Source: Fasciolopsis buskii (taxonomy: Eukaryota > Platyhelminthes > Trematoda > Plagiorchiida > Fasciolidae). From it: a stretch of DNA of 64,000 nucleotides. The stretch is taken from NCBI GenBank assembly GCA_008360955.1, contig LUCM01002475.1, forward strand, positions 237,475 through 301,474, given 5' to 3'. Under the pieces are notes generated by a model. That model was not told the origin of the DNA. It saw nothing but the letters and a program-made list of their open reading frames with translations, and did no database searches. Each line of letters begins with the position of its first letter. Positions within the stretch are counted from its first letter, which is position 1. Made by a program: the position numbers and the translations under genes. Below are positions 1-10,500 of this stretch, piece by piece.

Positions 1-243
1 GAAGAGGAGATTAGAAAGTAATGGAACGAAAAAAGCGGATCTTTTCAAAATATGAGAGCGAAACTTTTGAAAGGTCCGTTGGGATCTGAAAGAAAAATTT
101 TGTTACCAATTCTCACATACTGGCAAATGTTGCTACACATAGACTTAAGGAACAATTCAGTTAGTCGTACGAAGGACACAGTTTAAATAATTGATAAGTC
201 CCCGAAGTAGAATTTTAAAGTCTTCTTTAAAGGTAAACACTGG

Positions 244-259
244 ATATATATATATATAA
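244..259. repeat. Short (AT)n tract inside LINE copy 1
   Basis: About eight AT units lie in the 3' part of LINE copy 1. The homologous spot in copy 2 is the (AT)n at 41402-41425 immediately after the N gap, so the tract is ancestral to both copies rather than an independent microsatellite. Confidence 0.8.
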
Positions 260-450
260 TACCTTATATTATGCCCACTAGAGGACGTAAGACGGATTGG
301 GAAATACAATTGGTATAACAAATCGAGAAATAGTAGCTTCTTAGTTGTCACCTTGTAATGGTCGAAAGCCTCCTGATTCGAAATGACAACCATCCGAAGG
401 AGCTTTTTACACAGGTCCGACATGTGAGTAGCTCCACTTTCAGGTGCTTA

Positions 451-807
451 TCACCCGTACACCCCAGTAACTCCTAGATATTTCACAGAATCAACCGTGT
501 TAAGAGTTTTTGAGTTGATGAAAGACAGTTCGAATGGGTAGGCTGACCGAGAGGGAAAAAAGAGATATTCGAAACAGTTAAACGTGTTTGGATTTAAATC
601 AGCTTGTGCACTAAAATCGTAGAGAGAGGATAAGTTGTTGGAAAAAAAATAGTGGTCATCTTTGCTTGAAGCAGCCTGACAGAAGGTAGCATCATCAGCG
701 TACTTAAGCATATGATAGGGGGAGCTGTTTAATAAGTCACTGATGTAAGTAGAGAAGAGGTACGGTGAAAGAACAGCACCCAGAAGCACGTCTGAGTTTT
801 TAACCAA
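451..807 (-). pseudogene. LINE reverse transcriptase palm (copy 1)
   Basis: This 118-residue open segment holds the catalytic half of the RT: 'GAVLSPYLFSTYISDL', then 'KYADDATF' with both catalytic aspartates, then 'VKYLGVT'. The normal SGVPQG run before GAVLSP is missing: the text reads 'KNSDVLLGAVLSP', so a few codons were deleted and the frame shifted there. The same deletion occurs in the copy at 40899. About 114 residues are identical between the two copies, which is far more than in the rest of the element. It cannot be a functional polymerase without the missing motif and the upstream frame. Confidence 0.85.
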
Positions 808-1127
808 CAGTTCGTACGCATTGGGTTCGTTTAGTAAAGTAATCAGACAGCTATGCTAATAAAGGCTTGGGACAATTAAATGATTCAAGTGTGCGAAGTA
901 GAAGAGACCGTGGGACAGAATCAAATACCAACGAATAGTCCCGAAAGGCGCAGCGCACAGGTTTCATCGAAGCGTTTAGTGACCTACAAATGTGATGAAT
1001 GAGGGAGACGTCAGCGTCCAAAGTGGACCTGTTAGGTTGCTAAGCCAACTGAAAAGGTTTGTCAGGAGGATGTATGGAAGAACGCAGGCGCTTAATTATA
1101 GCTCCGTCCTTTAAGACCAGAAGACGT

Positions 1128-1514
1128 TCAGGTGATGGAGCGAAAACGTTCTGCTAAAGCAGCAGAACTCTTATATTTAGGGATAGGAATAATAGTGACG
1201 GGTCTCCAACAGTCAGGGATGGAAGATGAGATTAACAATGAGTTAATTAGAGAAGTAGATGCATCGGTCAGAGCCAAAGCACCTTGACTTAAAAGAGCTG
1301 ACGACAGACTGTCAGGACCAACTCCTGTGGTAATTTTAGTGGTGCGGAGAAGGTCGAGCACTTCTTCCCTGGAAAATCTCGTAACTGTCATGTCATCACC
1401 CTGACCAAATTTGACCGGTATATAAGTGGAAGGATGGATGAAAGCACGATTGATAATGTCGACATCCGCAGATTTCGTACGCTTTTTCTTCTTCCCACAC
1501 AACCGCCTTGCCAT
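1128..1514 (-). pseudogene. LINE RT finger domain (copy 1)
   Basis: This 128-residue open segment lies just upstream of the palm fragment in transcription order. It contains 'FSREEVLDLLRTTK', 'GVGPDSLSSALL' and 'IPDCWRPVTIIPIPKY', corresponding to RT motifs 0 to 1 of CR1/jockey polymerases, followed by the start of the 'ERFRSIT' segment. A run of lysines near the beginning follows a frameshift. The equivalent region in copy 2 (about 40330-40560) and copy 3 (about 37350-37650) can be aligned but differs at many positions. Confidence 0.8.
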
Positions 1515-1792
1515 AGGAATCGATTGTTGTTACTACTCGAGAGTCGGCTGACAAATGTCATGCCAATGCGTTGGATTTCCGCTTTCATTAGGTTGGAAAT
1601 ATACCGCTAATTTGAGTTATTACGATATTTGTAGAAGTGCTCCTTGCGTCTTCTTAGAGATTTCAGTTTCTGAGTGGAGATACGGTCATTTGAGACTACT
1701 AGTGCTTCTGAGGGACAGGATATATGAAAGATTGCGTTGGCCGTCTCTGTGAAGCGTTTGACATTGTCATTGAGCCGAGGTTCAAAAGAGAA

Positions 1793-2520
1793 TCAGGCAG
1801 ATGCGAATGAAAAGGATTTCTGAAAAAGAATAAGGCTGTTGTGTGAAAATTTACGGAGGCGAACTCGGATTTGATTTGTTCGCCTGAAGGAATGGAAAGC
1901 TGAATATATCTTGGGCCTTAACAGAAGCAGAAAGTGATCGGTACTTGAAACTGAAGCACGGAGTTTTAGGGGAAATAACTCGGGGTGATTGGTAATAACT
2001 CTGTCTAAAATGGAACCGCCTCTGGTGGGAGAACCGCGGAGATCGATCAAATCAAACACGGTTAGTGGTGGATGCATGGTTGAAATCACCTAAAATAATA
2101 TGCAAATTATCCTCAAGAAGCGGAACAAAAATACTTGAAAAGAGTCAAAAAAAGATGCGAGATTTTGTTGCGAGCTAAAGGGGGCAATGTATAAATTCGT
2201 TACGATAGTACTGGTAAGGCGAGAAAACCTAGGATGACACTGTGTCACGAGACAGTCAGTTCCGTTTAGCGAGTACGTATAAACAACTTCGGACTTACCA
2301 GACCAGAAGGAGTTCATGTATGTTGCCACACCGCCCCCAGTCTTCTTGTCCGAAACTCTGTCCTGCCGATGGAATCCCAAACTGTCCATCGATGCAAGTG
2401 AATTAGTGAAATCCGGGTTCAGCCACGATTCTTGTATGCAGATGACACACGTGTGAACATGGATAGGGATTGAAGTGTGAGAGACAGATCCGACATTTTC
2501 GTAAACAGAGAGCGGATGTT
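1793..2520 (-). pseudogene. LINE endonuclease domain (copy 1)
   Basis: Two open segments (2389-2090 and 2089-1793), plus an out-of-frame stretch above 2390, make up an exonuclease-endonuclease-phosphatase fold endonuclease. Visible landmarks are an 'ICIQESWLNPDF' equivalent near 2430 (frame broken), 'KTGGGVATYM', 'TNLYIAPFSS', a 'DF/ISTMH' segment at the top of the second piece, 'DRVITNHPELF' and the catalytic 'SSTDH'. This domain nicks target DNA in LINE retrotransposition. Copies 2 and 3 carry recognisable counterparts. The break between the two pieces and the stop codons show decay. Confidence 0.75.
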
Positions 2521-3096
2521 GGTACTCATTAGTGCCAGACTAGACATCTTGGCCGGTGGGGTGCATTTAGGATTGGCTTACCAACCAGCACGAGTGCCTC
2601 TTTTAGATTGTTGAGGTGCAGCAATACGGGATCCCAGTATATGTTGAGAAACGAGACGGTTTTTGAACCAAAGTAATTCCGAGCGGCTGTAGCGTCGAAC
2701 GGAGGACATAATCGAAGCAAATATCCTACAACAAAATAACAAAATGGGATGACACGGAATTGTAGCGCAGACAGTCAAAGGGCGCGCGGTGTCCATCTTG
2801 TCGGTATTCAGCGAATTTAAGCGGACCTAAAGGAAGCATCTCACCTTCGGATTTCACCTGTAAATCGAATGACCAAATCCGTTAACTGGTGAGTGAGCGG
2901 ACCAACAGCCACTCAAAAGAGAAAGGCACCAAGACAGATCGGATTGACAGACCTGGAACAACGGCTGTTTACGGACGATAGGGGGGTTAAATCCAGTGAC
3001 AAACGTTCCGGAGTCCCCGTTGATTTTTCGCGTTCGGATACTTAAACTTGTGCCGTAGAATGGGAAGTCAACTCACGCTTCCAAAATCCCGCGCCA

Positions 3097-3285
3097 CCAG
3101 CCTAATTCGAACCGGTAGCTTTCCTCTTTCCAACCAGACGCTCTAACTCTGAGCTAACATGTACAGGGATCTCGGACACAAATTACAGCAATGAACATCC
3201 AGTGTTACGCGAACCCCTATTCCAATGACACAACAACTAACACGGTTTTAGTCACTGCATTATCCTCGCCAGTCACTTTCCAATG
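3097..3285 (-). repeat. tRNA-containing dispersed repeat, left arm
   Basis: Read on the minus strand, about 125 bases of non-tRNA sequence lead into a tRNA-like body. The body has an A-box-like 'TTAGCTCAGAGTTAG' near 3158 and a B-box-like 'GGTTCGAATTA' near 3105. It lacks proper acceptor-stem pairing, so I read it as a tRNA-derived SINE or a composite repeat rather than a tRNA gene. Its homologous partner lies in opposite orientation at 3380-3567. The two match over the whole 188-189 bases, with scattered substitutions and small gaps. Confidence 0.7.
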
Positions 3286-3379
3286 TAAGCTTACAACACA
3301 GCTGAATAGGATCCAAAGGACGTTTTGGTTGATCTTCAGTTGTTTTGAGGTGGTACGGAGACTCAGATATGTTTGTTCT

Positions 3380-3567
3380 CATTGAAAAGTGAGTGACGAG
3401 GATAGTCCAGTGACTAAAGCAATGTTAACTGGTGTCATTGGAATAGTGGTTCGCGTAACATTGGAGATTCACTGATCAAATTTTCCTCCGAGATCCGTGT
3501 CCATGGTAGCTCAGAGTTAAAGCATCTGCTCGGAAAGCGGAAGGTCGACTGTTCGATTATGGCTGGC
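3380..3567 (+). repeat. tRNA-containing dispersed repeat, right arm
   Basis: This is the plus-strand partner of the 3097-3285 arm. The non-tRNA lead (3380-3504) includes 'GAGTGACGAGGATAG' and 'GGTTCGCGTAACATTGG', both mirrored in the other arm. It is followed by 'GGTAGCTCAGAGTTAAAGC' (3505) and a decayed B box 'CTGTTCGATTATG' (about 3550). The two arms are separated by 94 bases and would fold into a long imperfect hairpin in either transcript. Confidence 0.7.
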
Positions 3568-4239
3568 TCATGTAAGGAGGGGGCCCATTGTAAATCTAAA
3601 CACAAAATTTCTACTGGACTCGAAAATATAGCAAAAAATGCAAAACAACCGCGGTATAAGTCTGCAACCCCATTACACATGGCTGATTTAAATGCCTTCA
3701 GGGCACTGGGTCACAGTCGTTTAGTTTTGAAAAACTTGATGCATCGCCTCGTCAGTTTTCCTTTGAAGGATGACATTAGCCCCTTTGTAAAAGCGACTGG
3801 GAATTTGCACTGGGATCTTTCTCACAACGTTCGAAGTCTTACACCGCATAAGCCTGAACAAGTTACAGTGTAGATTGTGGTTCACTTAAAGCAAAATGAA
3901 TAGTCATATACTAAACATTGTCATCACCACAGACTTTGAAGAATTCTGAATTTCTTGTCATTTTAGATGCCGTGTCTCAATGGAACAAGCCGACTGAAGC
4001 CGACGAAGTACAGCATGTCTCCCCTTAAGACCTGGTTTCATTAAATCTGAAAGCAAAGAAATGAAAAGGGCTGTAGCACTGGTTAAGGTCAACAGAAAAT
4101 CGTCCTCCCCAACTAAAATCAACGCGAAATTAACAAGACAGACACCTTAAAGATGAGAAAACTATCAATCTAGTGTGCCAGATTCGGGGACCGTTAGTAA
4201 TATGATCCGAGAGGTTTTTTATCTGTGCCATTTCACGCA
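3568..4239. other. No recognised gene; one 104-codon ORF
   Basis: An ORF of 104 codons runs 3559-3873 on the plus strand, starting inside the tRNA-like repeat. I see no known domain, signal peptide or splice context. It overlaps an opposite-strand ORF of similar length. I regard it as probably non-coding. Nothing else stands out before the dispersed repeat at 4240. Confidence 0.4.
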
Positions 4240-4497
4240 TTATTTATTATCCGGATTTGCCTCGAAAATATTGGGAATTCGATAAGAACTTGCCTCTGTT
4301 TCACAAAACTTCTTGAGACTGCATCTGCCTGCATAAATAATCAGTGCATACAGTGCACAGTGCATACGCACAAATGTGACCATGTAAGACGGATCGCGTT
4401 CCAGGTTCATGCAAACAAGATCAGAACCAGTTAACTGAATGATATTTTTAAAAAGTTTTGATATGGTTTCAAAATGACGTAGGAGATGATATAGCAA
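4240..4497 (+). repeat. Dispersed repeat family E, copy 1
   Basis: This stretch aligns in the same orientation with 42600-42885. Shared landmarks are 'ATTCGATAAGAACTT' versus 'GTTTGATAAGGACTT', a middle 'CATACGCACAAATGTG' versus 'CATGCGTAAAAATGTG', and 'CATGCAAACAAGATC' versus 'TATGCAAACGAGATC'. Similarity is moderate, so these are old copies of one element. I recognise no protein in it and do not know the family or its ends. Confidence 0.5.
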
Positions 4498-6152
4498 GTC
4501 AGTGATAGAATATGGTTACTGATTTGGGGCACTTCTTCTTCCAACAATAATCGAATTAATTCACAGTAAATTCACGGGAACAAAGGAATTATATCCTGTT
4601 AGTAATCAGTCGGATACCTTCTAGAACCTGTGGAGAACTTTGAACCACCGCTCCTGAACTCGTGAGCATATTGTCAGGAGACGGGGAGAAAATTAATGTA
4701 GACGTTGTTCATGTATTCATACAAATAAGGTCAATGACCGCAACACTGGATCGTAAGGAGAGTTGATTCGGCCGCATGTTTGAAGATTAGGAAATTCTGT
4801 CGCGTTCTTCAGCTTCAACAAAGGATATTCGAATGCGACTCAATTTATGAACTCAGAATGGGCCCTTTCGCTTTCTGACAATATCCGGTTCTCTTGGAGC
4901 CGATAGTTAGTCAGAAGCTAATGATGACCCGAAGATCGAGGTGGAATCGAGGCGCGAGTAGCTAAATTAAAAACTGAAATTTCTGATAAATTTAAGTGTT
5001 ACTGAGTAGAGCAGGACATTCATTTTTCATTTTTATATCTGTTGGACTTGTTTTTAGTGCACAGTACCATGAGTTGTGTGAAAATCTCCGATTGAATGTT
5101 CAACATTAAGTACTTACCACGTAAATCCAATAAGTCCGCAGACAGCAACTTGTTATCGCGAATCTCTATGGTTTAGGCTCATCACTCCATCCGGGCTCAA
5201 AGCTGAGCCCAACGCATTATTTAAGGAACGTTCTAGTAAGTTTAGCCACGAACCCAAACTGACCCTAAAATTCTAAAGTACTTGTTTTCATCCCATTTGC
5301 CTGCATTACCCCAACAGACGAGCAAACGAACTGGAGCTTTGATGTACTAGTTAGTTTGATCTGACTGCACATATTCGGGCACATCCGTTCTTGGATTTCT
5401 ATAATGGGAGATGTATGACGTGATTATCATCACGGTAATTTAGAGTTCATGATAAGTGGTTGGACAAGGTTCAGCCTGGGTCGAACAACGGAAGTCGGTG
5501 AACCGAAAAATGCACCTAATGGGAGCTAGTTCAAGCAGGTTTTTGCGGCTTCTCCTTAATTCGAAGCTACTCCTTAGTGCTGAGTGATCACGATGAGTCC
5601 ACATGCAACTCATTCGAAACAGTGTCTTATGACTTCGTTGCCGGTTGTACGTACAAACCAGCCAACTAGACCAGGGGACGAGAAGGGAGTAATTCCGAAG
5701 TGTTTCGTCCATCACGTCACGGCTCCGTGAACCTCTGTTTATGTCTGTATACACTGATGATCGTACTAATTTTTTTAATTATACAGAAGGTTTAACGTGA
5801 ACTCCAGTTACTGACGGTTCCTTGCAATTTTTAATGGAAAATTCTAGATCTGAGGCCTTCCCCATAGGTGCCGATAATTTGAGCACAGTATAACAAGAAG
5901 ACAGGCAAATGGCTCGCGCTTTTATTGTACAGCAAAACGAGTTACCTACCCCAGATCTTATTCGGCTGTGTATATTGTTCTTTTCCGAACCACGCTCACC
6001 ATCTGACTAGCTGCTTCTTCAAGGACCGATTTGACAGGGTGCTGAACGCTCGTGTCTTTGTTCTATTGCCCCCCCCTTTGGAAGCGTTAATTCGACTGAC
6101 CTGAGTCACAGCTGGAACTGTAACTCTCGACTGGGGGAATCGTGCTGCTTAC
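4498..6152. other. Intergenic or intronic, nothing recognised
   Basis: No ORF here resembles a protein I know. A 104-codon minus-strand ORF (5440-5754) lacks any domain. A strong splice-donor-like GTAAGT lies on the minus strand near 5115 behind about 19 open codons, but without a convincing acceptor. If the 6153-6311 exon is real, this stretch would be downstream intron. Confidence 0.4.
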
Positions 6153-6311
6153 CTGAATTTTTGTCATATCTCTCACGTTTGTTGAAAAGGCAGCTTTTGT
6201 TTGTTCCGATAAGCATCTGACAGTTTCTGCCATTTCTTTGGATGGCTGCTTCTGACTGATTCGTGCCACGGAGTCGACTATCCCCCTCATCTGCTGCGGT
6301 CGCACCCTCTT
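6153..6311 (-). CDS. Candidate internal host exon (phase 0-0)
   Basis: Read on the minus strand, an acceptor-like TTTCGCAG ends at 6312. It is followed by 53 open codons and then a canonical donor CAG/GTAAGC (intron starts at 6152). Both ends are phase 0, so the 159-base exon is a whole number of codons. The peptide begins 'KRVRPQQMRGIVDSV', continues 'KEMAETVRCLSEQTKAAF' and ends 'DMTKIQ'. It looks helical and charged, with none of the low-complexity look of chance ORFs here. I do not recognise the protein. The pyrimidine tract before the acceptor is short, which lowers certainty. Neighbouring exons were not found. Confidence 0.4.
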
Positions 6312-8288
6312 CTGCGAAAGTACTAGGTCATTGATTCATACTCCAAACGGCCGAAATTAATTCTAGTAACTACATCGACTGCTTATTCTGTAGGCCAGTG
6401 GACTGATTCAACTCTAATTGTATTCCACAACTGTCAATAAACACGGAACAGCTGTTTTACTGGACTGCATGGTTGGCTCAGTCGCATCGGATAGCGTCGT
6501 CATCCGTCGCTAGCGCCCCAGCGGCTCAGCGGACAATATGATGCAATCTATGAACGCCCTCTGTATCGGATAGATCATCGGTGCAAATGGACTGTAGACT
6601 TGCATAAGTTTTAATATGAAAAAGCGTCACATTGTTCACGTTCAAATCATTAACACCAAGTAAATTTGATATTGTGACGTCAATCAACACTAACTCTGAC
6701 CAGTGACCTGCGGGATCATAATCAGGCAACGGGGCTGGTCAACTGCCTAGTTAAGAGATTAAGAAGGGGCTGGAGGACATCAACAATAGGTCCACCAGGT
6801 TCTCCATGGACAAGAACCAGAACGAATCCGAGAGCTCATGTGATTTGGTAGCAGATAAATAAACCGTAAAAAAGGTAGTTATTGCTTCCAGGTTCCCCTC
6901 CGAAGTCAACTAGTCGGGAAATCCTATTCGACAAAGAACTTTGGAAAGAGGAAAGTCACGGCGAACTCATATGTGCAATTCACTTGACACAGCGATCCAG
7001 CTCTGGAGCTTTACACTGTTGTGCAAATCATTCAATCAAAGGATGTGACAAAAGTTTGAAGGTGCAAAGAGAGTGGGATACTAATCGATCGATAGTCCTC
7101 TAATAAAAGCGCATCAGTTCACTTTTATGTACAAAGCTACTTTGCTATAAACCAACCCGTTACTGCTTTCAGTTGAGCTGTCTACAGCCTTTCGGAAAGT
7201 TTGGCGGCTAGATTGATTAATTAAAAAGTTGGATTTTACGACCAATGGACAAAGCAAAGAATGTTCATAACTTTTGACAGCGAGCTGGCTAACGTTAGCA
7301 ATCAGGTGATGGATTCGTTCAATCTCTGGTTGGTTTCAAAATGCCTGATTTTTTTCTCATCCTCTCTCGGTTTGTAATGAGGTACGGATAACCTAAATCT
7401 TAAGAGATTCACTTTTTCCTTCAAATAGGTTCATATATTTCTGGGTAGAATAGGCTGCAGCAGATCCAGATTCCCACGTCCAGCATCGAATGACTAGGAA
7501 ATCGCGAACACGGTGTTTAATACACTATCCCCCCGAAGTATTGAAAGTGTGACAACAAACCAAAAGAATTTGACCTATTTACTTCGTGTAATAATTAGTT
7601 AACAAGAAGGAGTTCACTCCGCATCTGATAATTTTTCACTAACCAATCTACATATTGGTCCCAATTACATCTTTACTGTGCAGTCTTTTCTGTCTATCAT
7701 TAGGAAACTTTCTCCCAGGTTAAAAATAGAACGCAGGAAATACTTTTTTTAGTTGTACTGTAAAAATCCAGTCTTTGTCTATAACTTTCTCTAACCATGA
7801 GGTGATTTGTCATGTAATATTAACATGGGAATCTCCAGAAAGCTCTGAACGGGTATGGCATTTTTAACGGGAATTATCAAGAACGAACATTTGTTTAGAT
7901 CGGTAGTTTGAAATTTAGAGACTACAGTGTCGTTGTAGTTGAGCTGTGCCTGTTTGCCAGTACAAACAAAATTGTTTACATGGCAAACTGATAAACCGTT
8001 ATTATCCATAACTCAGGCCCCTTATTTCAGTTGGTTCAAGGGAGGTAACGTTTATCTCAGGATCAGTATCAGCAAATTACAGAAAGCTTTGAAAAAGTGC
8101 ACGAACGGAATATGGGGAACTCGCGACGAACTTATAGGGTATAGTCAAAAAGATCATATTTAGTCAAGTCGCCGATTGGATGACTACAGCACCGAAGGCT
8201 AACCAGGAACCGCGGACGAACGCAGGGACAACTTTGCCCAAAAGAACAAAGTAAACAACAGCATGGTCATGGTCAAAGCGGAAACAGA
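6312..8288. other. Nothing firmly recognised
   Basis: Short ORFs only, for example minus 6526-6729 and minus 7791-8009, none with a known domain. The region could be intron upstream of the 6153-6311 exon on the minus strand. No tRNA-like body or microsatellite of note was seen. Confidence 0.4.
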
Positions 8289-8316
8289 ATATATATATAT
8301 ATATATATATATATAA
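8289..8316. repeat. (AT)n microsatellite
   Basis: About 14 AT units sit exactly at the edge of an RTE fragment on the minus strand: the RT sequence stops after 'NSFKYLDSL' and runs directly into the repeat. Confidence 0.95.
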
Positions 8317-8530
8317 AGGCTGTCGAGGTACTTGAAGCTATTGCCTACCTCTAACCGATCAACACAAAGGGCGAGTGCATGTACGGGCCCAATGGTCTTT
8401 GAAGCATCTTTGAACTTCACGTTAGTGTTTAGCTGGAGTTGTGATCTGAGTGTTGTCCACGCAGGCTGCAACGAAGCTGCACCGGATTTGTACATAGACC
8501 CATCATAACAGCTCAAGAGCGTTTCTGTTT
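8317..8530 (-). pseudogene. RTE-type LINE RT scrap
   Basis: Minus-strand translation gives 'PVHALALCVDRLEVGNSFKYLDSL', whose first and second halves match the segment at 28910-28985 ('PVHALAICGDRLE', 'VGNSFKYLESL'). Weaker similarity continues upstream to the region just after the catalytic YADD motif. The rest of the element is missing: on the 3' side it is cut by the (AT)n at 8289-8316, and I could not follow it above 8530. It is a short orphan fragment, not expressed as a protein. Confidence 0.75.
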
Positions 8531-9714
8531 AGGTCCACTGTTTAAGAAAATGTTGAATGCGACAAAAACCTTGCATGAACTCTATGGCACTATTAATCAT
8601 GAGAAGAGGTTGGTACATAACCGCCAACTATTTTCTCCGTTAGGTCCAAGCAACCCTAGGAAAAAATAAGTTAAAAAATGGCAAGGACAGTTGATGGGTC
8701 GTTAGCATTAGAGATAAGAGAGTTCAATTAGTCGGATCCATACCTCTGATAAGCCCTATCGAGGCAAAAGCTCAATACAAGTTGGCAATTAACATCAGTC
8801 ATTTAGAGGAGGGGGTTTGAACACCATAGAACATAGGCAGTTATTTAAGGAACGTTGAAATCAAAGTCATAGGAATAAATGAAAACAAGGAAAAGTAGGG
8901 TATGTCTTTGGAGTCCACACCAGCAGTTCACTTTCCAACCGTCACGAAGGTTATATCCATTGGACCTTCGACCAAATTATTGGCGTACTTCCGCCTTCCC
9001 ATTGTCAAATAAGATAGAAGCCCTCAAGTGTCCAAGAGCAAGCAAGACATCGGCATCAACTCACATATCACTCTTATTAAGAGGATAAGCCTGGCGCTTC
9101 TTTTGATCACTCGGTTTTCAAGAATCATATCTGTCCAACTGCTGAATGAGCGTGAATCCTTTTCACGTTACAGTTAGGTATGCAGATTTTGAATCCTTTC
9201 AATCTCAAAATCATCTTCAAAGCAAAATGCTTTTGAACAAAGAAAAGGATAATCAGTCACGATTTGAATACATGGTCGCTGTTTGATTATTATGCATGAT
9301 TGCCTTCGTAAAGATTCTTTGATACTGAACTATAGGTCGTCTAAACAGGTACCGACACTGCCCATTTGAGCGAGGCCCTTAACGCCAATAAATATGCGGT
9401 GGTAGACCTCCTATTCACTTTTACGCTGATATTGGCTATCAGAATTGTTCTCCGATTGTTCTTTGTTAAACCTAGATGAGGATCACGTGTCCCCTATCTA
9501 CCGGTCGGCAACTGGTCGTACGAATAACTAATACAATCGACGGTATAGGGACCCATGCACATGTGTGATTGGCGTGGGACAGTCGAACACGTGATCAATT
9601 CGTCAGACTGAACGCAGTTAGATACCCTGAGCTCGCTGGGGCTGAGCTGGACCAGACACACTGCCCGGATTTATAACAAGCACAGGTGAATCTTTACGCG
9701 ATCTAAGAATGAAA
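8531..9714. other. Nothing recognised
   Basis: A 69-codon plus ORF at 8879-9088 is the only open stretch and has no features. There are no repeats or splice-bounded segments that I could support. Confidence 0.4.
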
Positions 9715-10143
9715 TTACATATACTTAAACTTCAAAGATGTTGTTCTGTTGTTTTGATGCGTGTTGTCATAATCTAGCAAAAATACACGCGGGTGGATCA
9801 CACATTTGCTACGCAGCAAAAAGTTATTTTCGTTGTCAGCGTCCTGACACTTTGTAGTTCTCAGATTCGGATCTGCAGTTTTCATTCTTCCCAAAACTGA
9901 TAATAATCTGGATGGACATTCATCAACCGTCTTTTCAAATACGACGATTTCGTCGCCGTAGACCACAAAGTTCTCTAGAATCTCCAGGACGTGTAGTAGT
10001 AATCGGATGAAGGATTTTGACGCCTCTTTGGACTGCTCTATTGTCATCCCGAAGTATTCTTTTTTGAACTCCGCCAGCAATTGTGTGCGCATCTCTTGGT
10101 GGGACGGGTTGTAAATTGCCTTCTGAGGGCATGGAAGCAACAC
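9715..10143 (-). pseudogene. Ty3/gypsy reverse transcriptase fragment
   Basis: The minus-strand ORF of 142 codons contains 'HVLEILENFVVYGDEIVVF', which matches the catalytic block of gypsy RT (usual form YVDDIVVF) with the first aspartate changed to glycine and the second to glutamate. Then comes 'KTVDECPSRLLSVLGRM' and 'LRTTKCQ', the expected thumb-side sequence. After that it reads 'NNFLLRSKCVIHP', a distorted version of the 'FLGHVVS' region. The catalytic changes mean this copy is inactive. A second, more decayed copy of the same stretch lies just upstream at about 10300-10500. Confidence 0.75.
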
Positions 10144-10299
10144 CCCTAAATACCGACATCAAAGATATTTCATCTTTCGTGACCTTTCATACTGAAATCC
10201 TCTCAAACTCAGTTACCTATGCATCATCATCTCCATTACCAAAGACCATGGTATTACGTTTGGAAGAAGTCACAGTACCAATGTAACAAAAAATCAAAC

Positions 10300-10500
10300 G
10301 AGTGGTTTACACGATTGCTACGCAGCAAAACAAACTATATAGTCGCTGAGACTGATACTTTGTGTTTCTCATCTTCAAATCCGCAATTTCGGTTCTTCCC
10401 AGGACGGCTGTCAACCTCGATACACGTTTATCAACCGTACTTAAAAATACGACGAAATCGTTGCCATGGCATACTGCCTGCTGCTAACTGTCATCATTAG
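10300..10500 (-). pseudogene. Second gypsy RT fragment (tandem relative)
   Basis: The nucleotide sequence aligns with 9800-9965 in the same orientation, including the shared 'TTGCTACGCAGCAAAA' and 'AATACGACGA' blocks. Minus-strand translation across frames gives 'NDFVVFLSTVDKRVSRL' and 'VLGRTEIADLKMRNTKYQ', parallel to the neighbouring copy. Both copies share the unusual tail 'LLRS', so one locus was duplicated rather than two elements inserting separately. Confidence 0.65.

Larger units (their letters stand above)
1..2830 (-). mobile_element. CR1/jockey-type LINE, copy 1 (decayed)
   Basis: This is a non-LTR retrotransposon read on the minus strand, from about 2830 down to the window edge. 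In order it shows a short 5' leader ORF, an apurinic-type endonuclease (about 2520-1800), a reverse transcriptase finger region (1514-1128) and an RT palm with an intact YADD (691-702). The endonuclease keeps an SSTDH motif. The RT keeps 'TTGVGPDSLSSALL' and 'PDCWRPVTIIPIPK', typical of the jockey/CR1 group. The reading frame is broken repeatedly, so it is a dead copy. From about 1045 to position 1 it is almost identical to 40664-41640, while further upstream the two copies are clearly diverged. The last 450 bases carry many one-base insertions relative to the other copy. Family assignment at clade level is inference from motifs. Confidence 0.85.

Noticed and set aside
3096..3567. Functional tRNA genes
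   Set aside because: A and B boxes are visible but acceptor and T stems do not pair properly, and both copies sit in a longer repeat; a tRNA-derived repeat fits better.
5116..5175. Minus-strand mini-exon ending at GTG/GTAAGT
   Set aside because: Good donor but no pyrimidine-rich acceptor, and only about 19 open codons.
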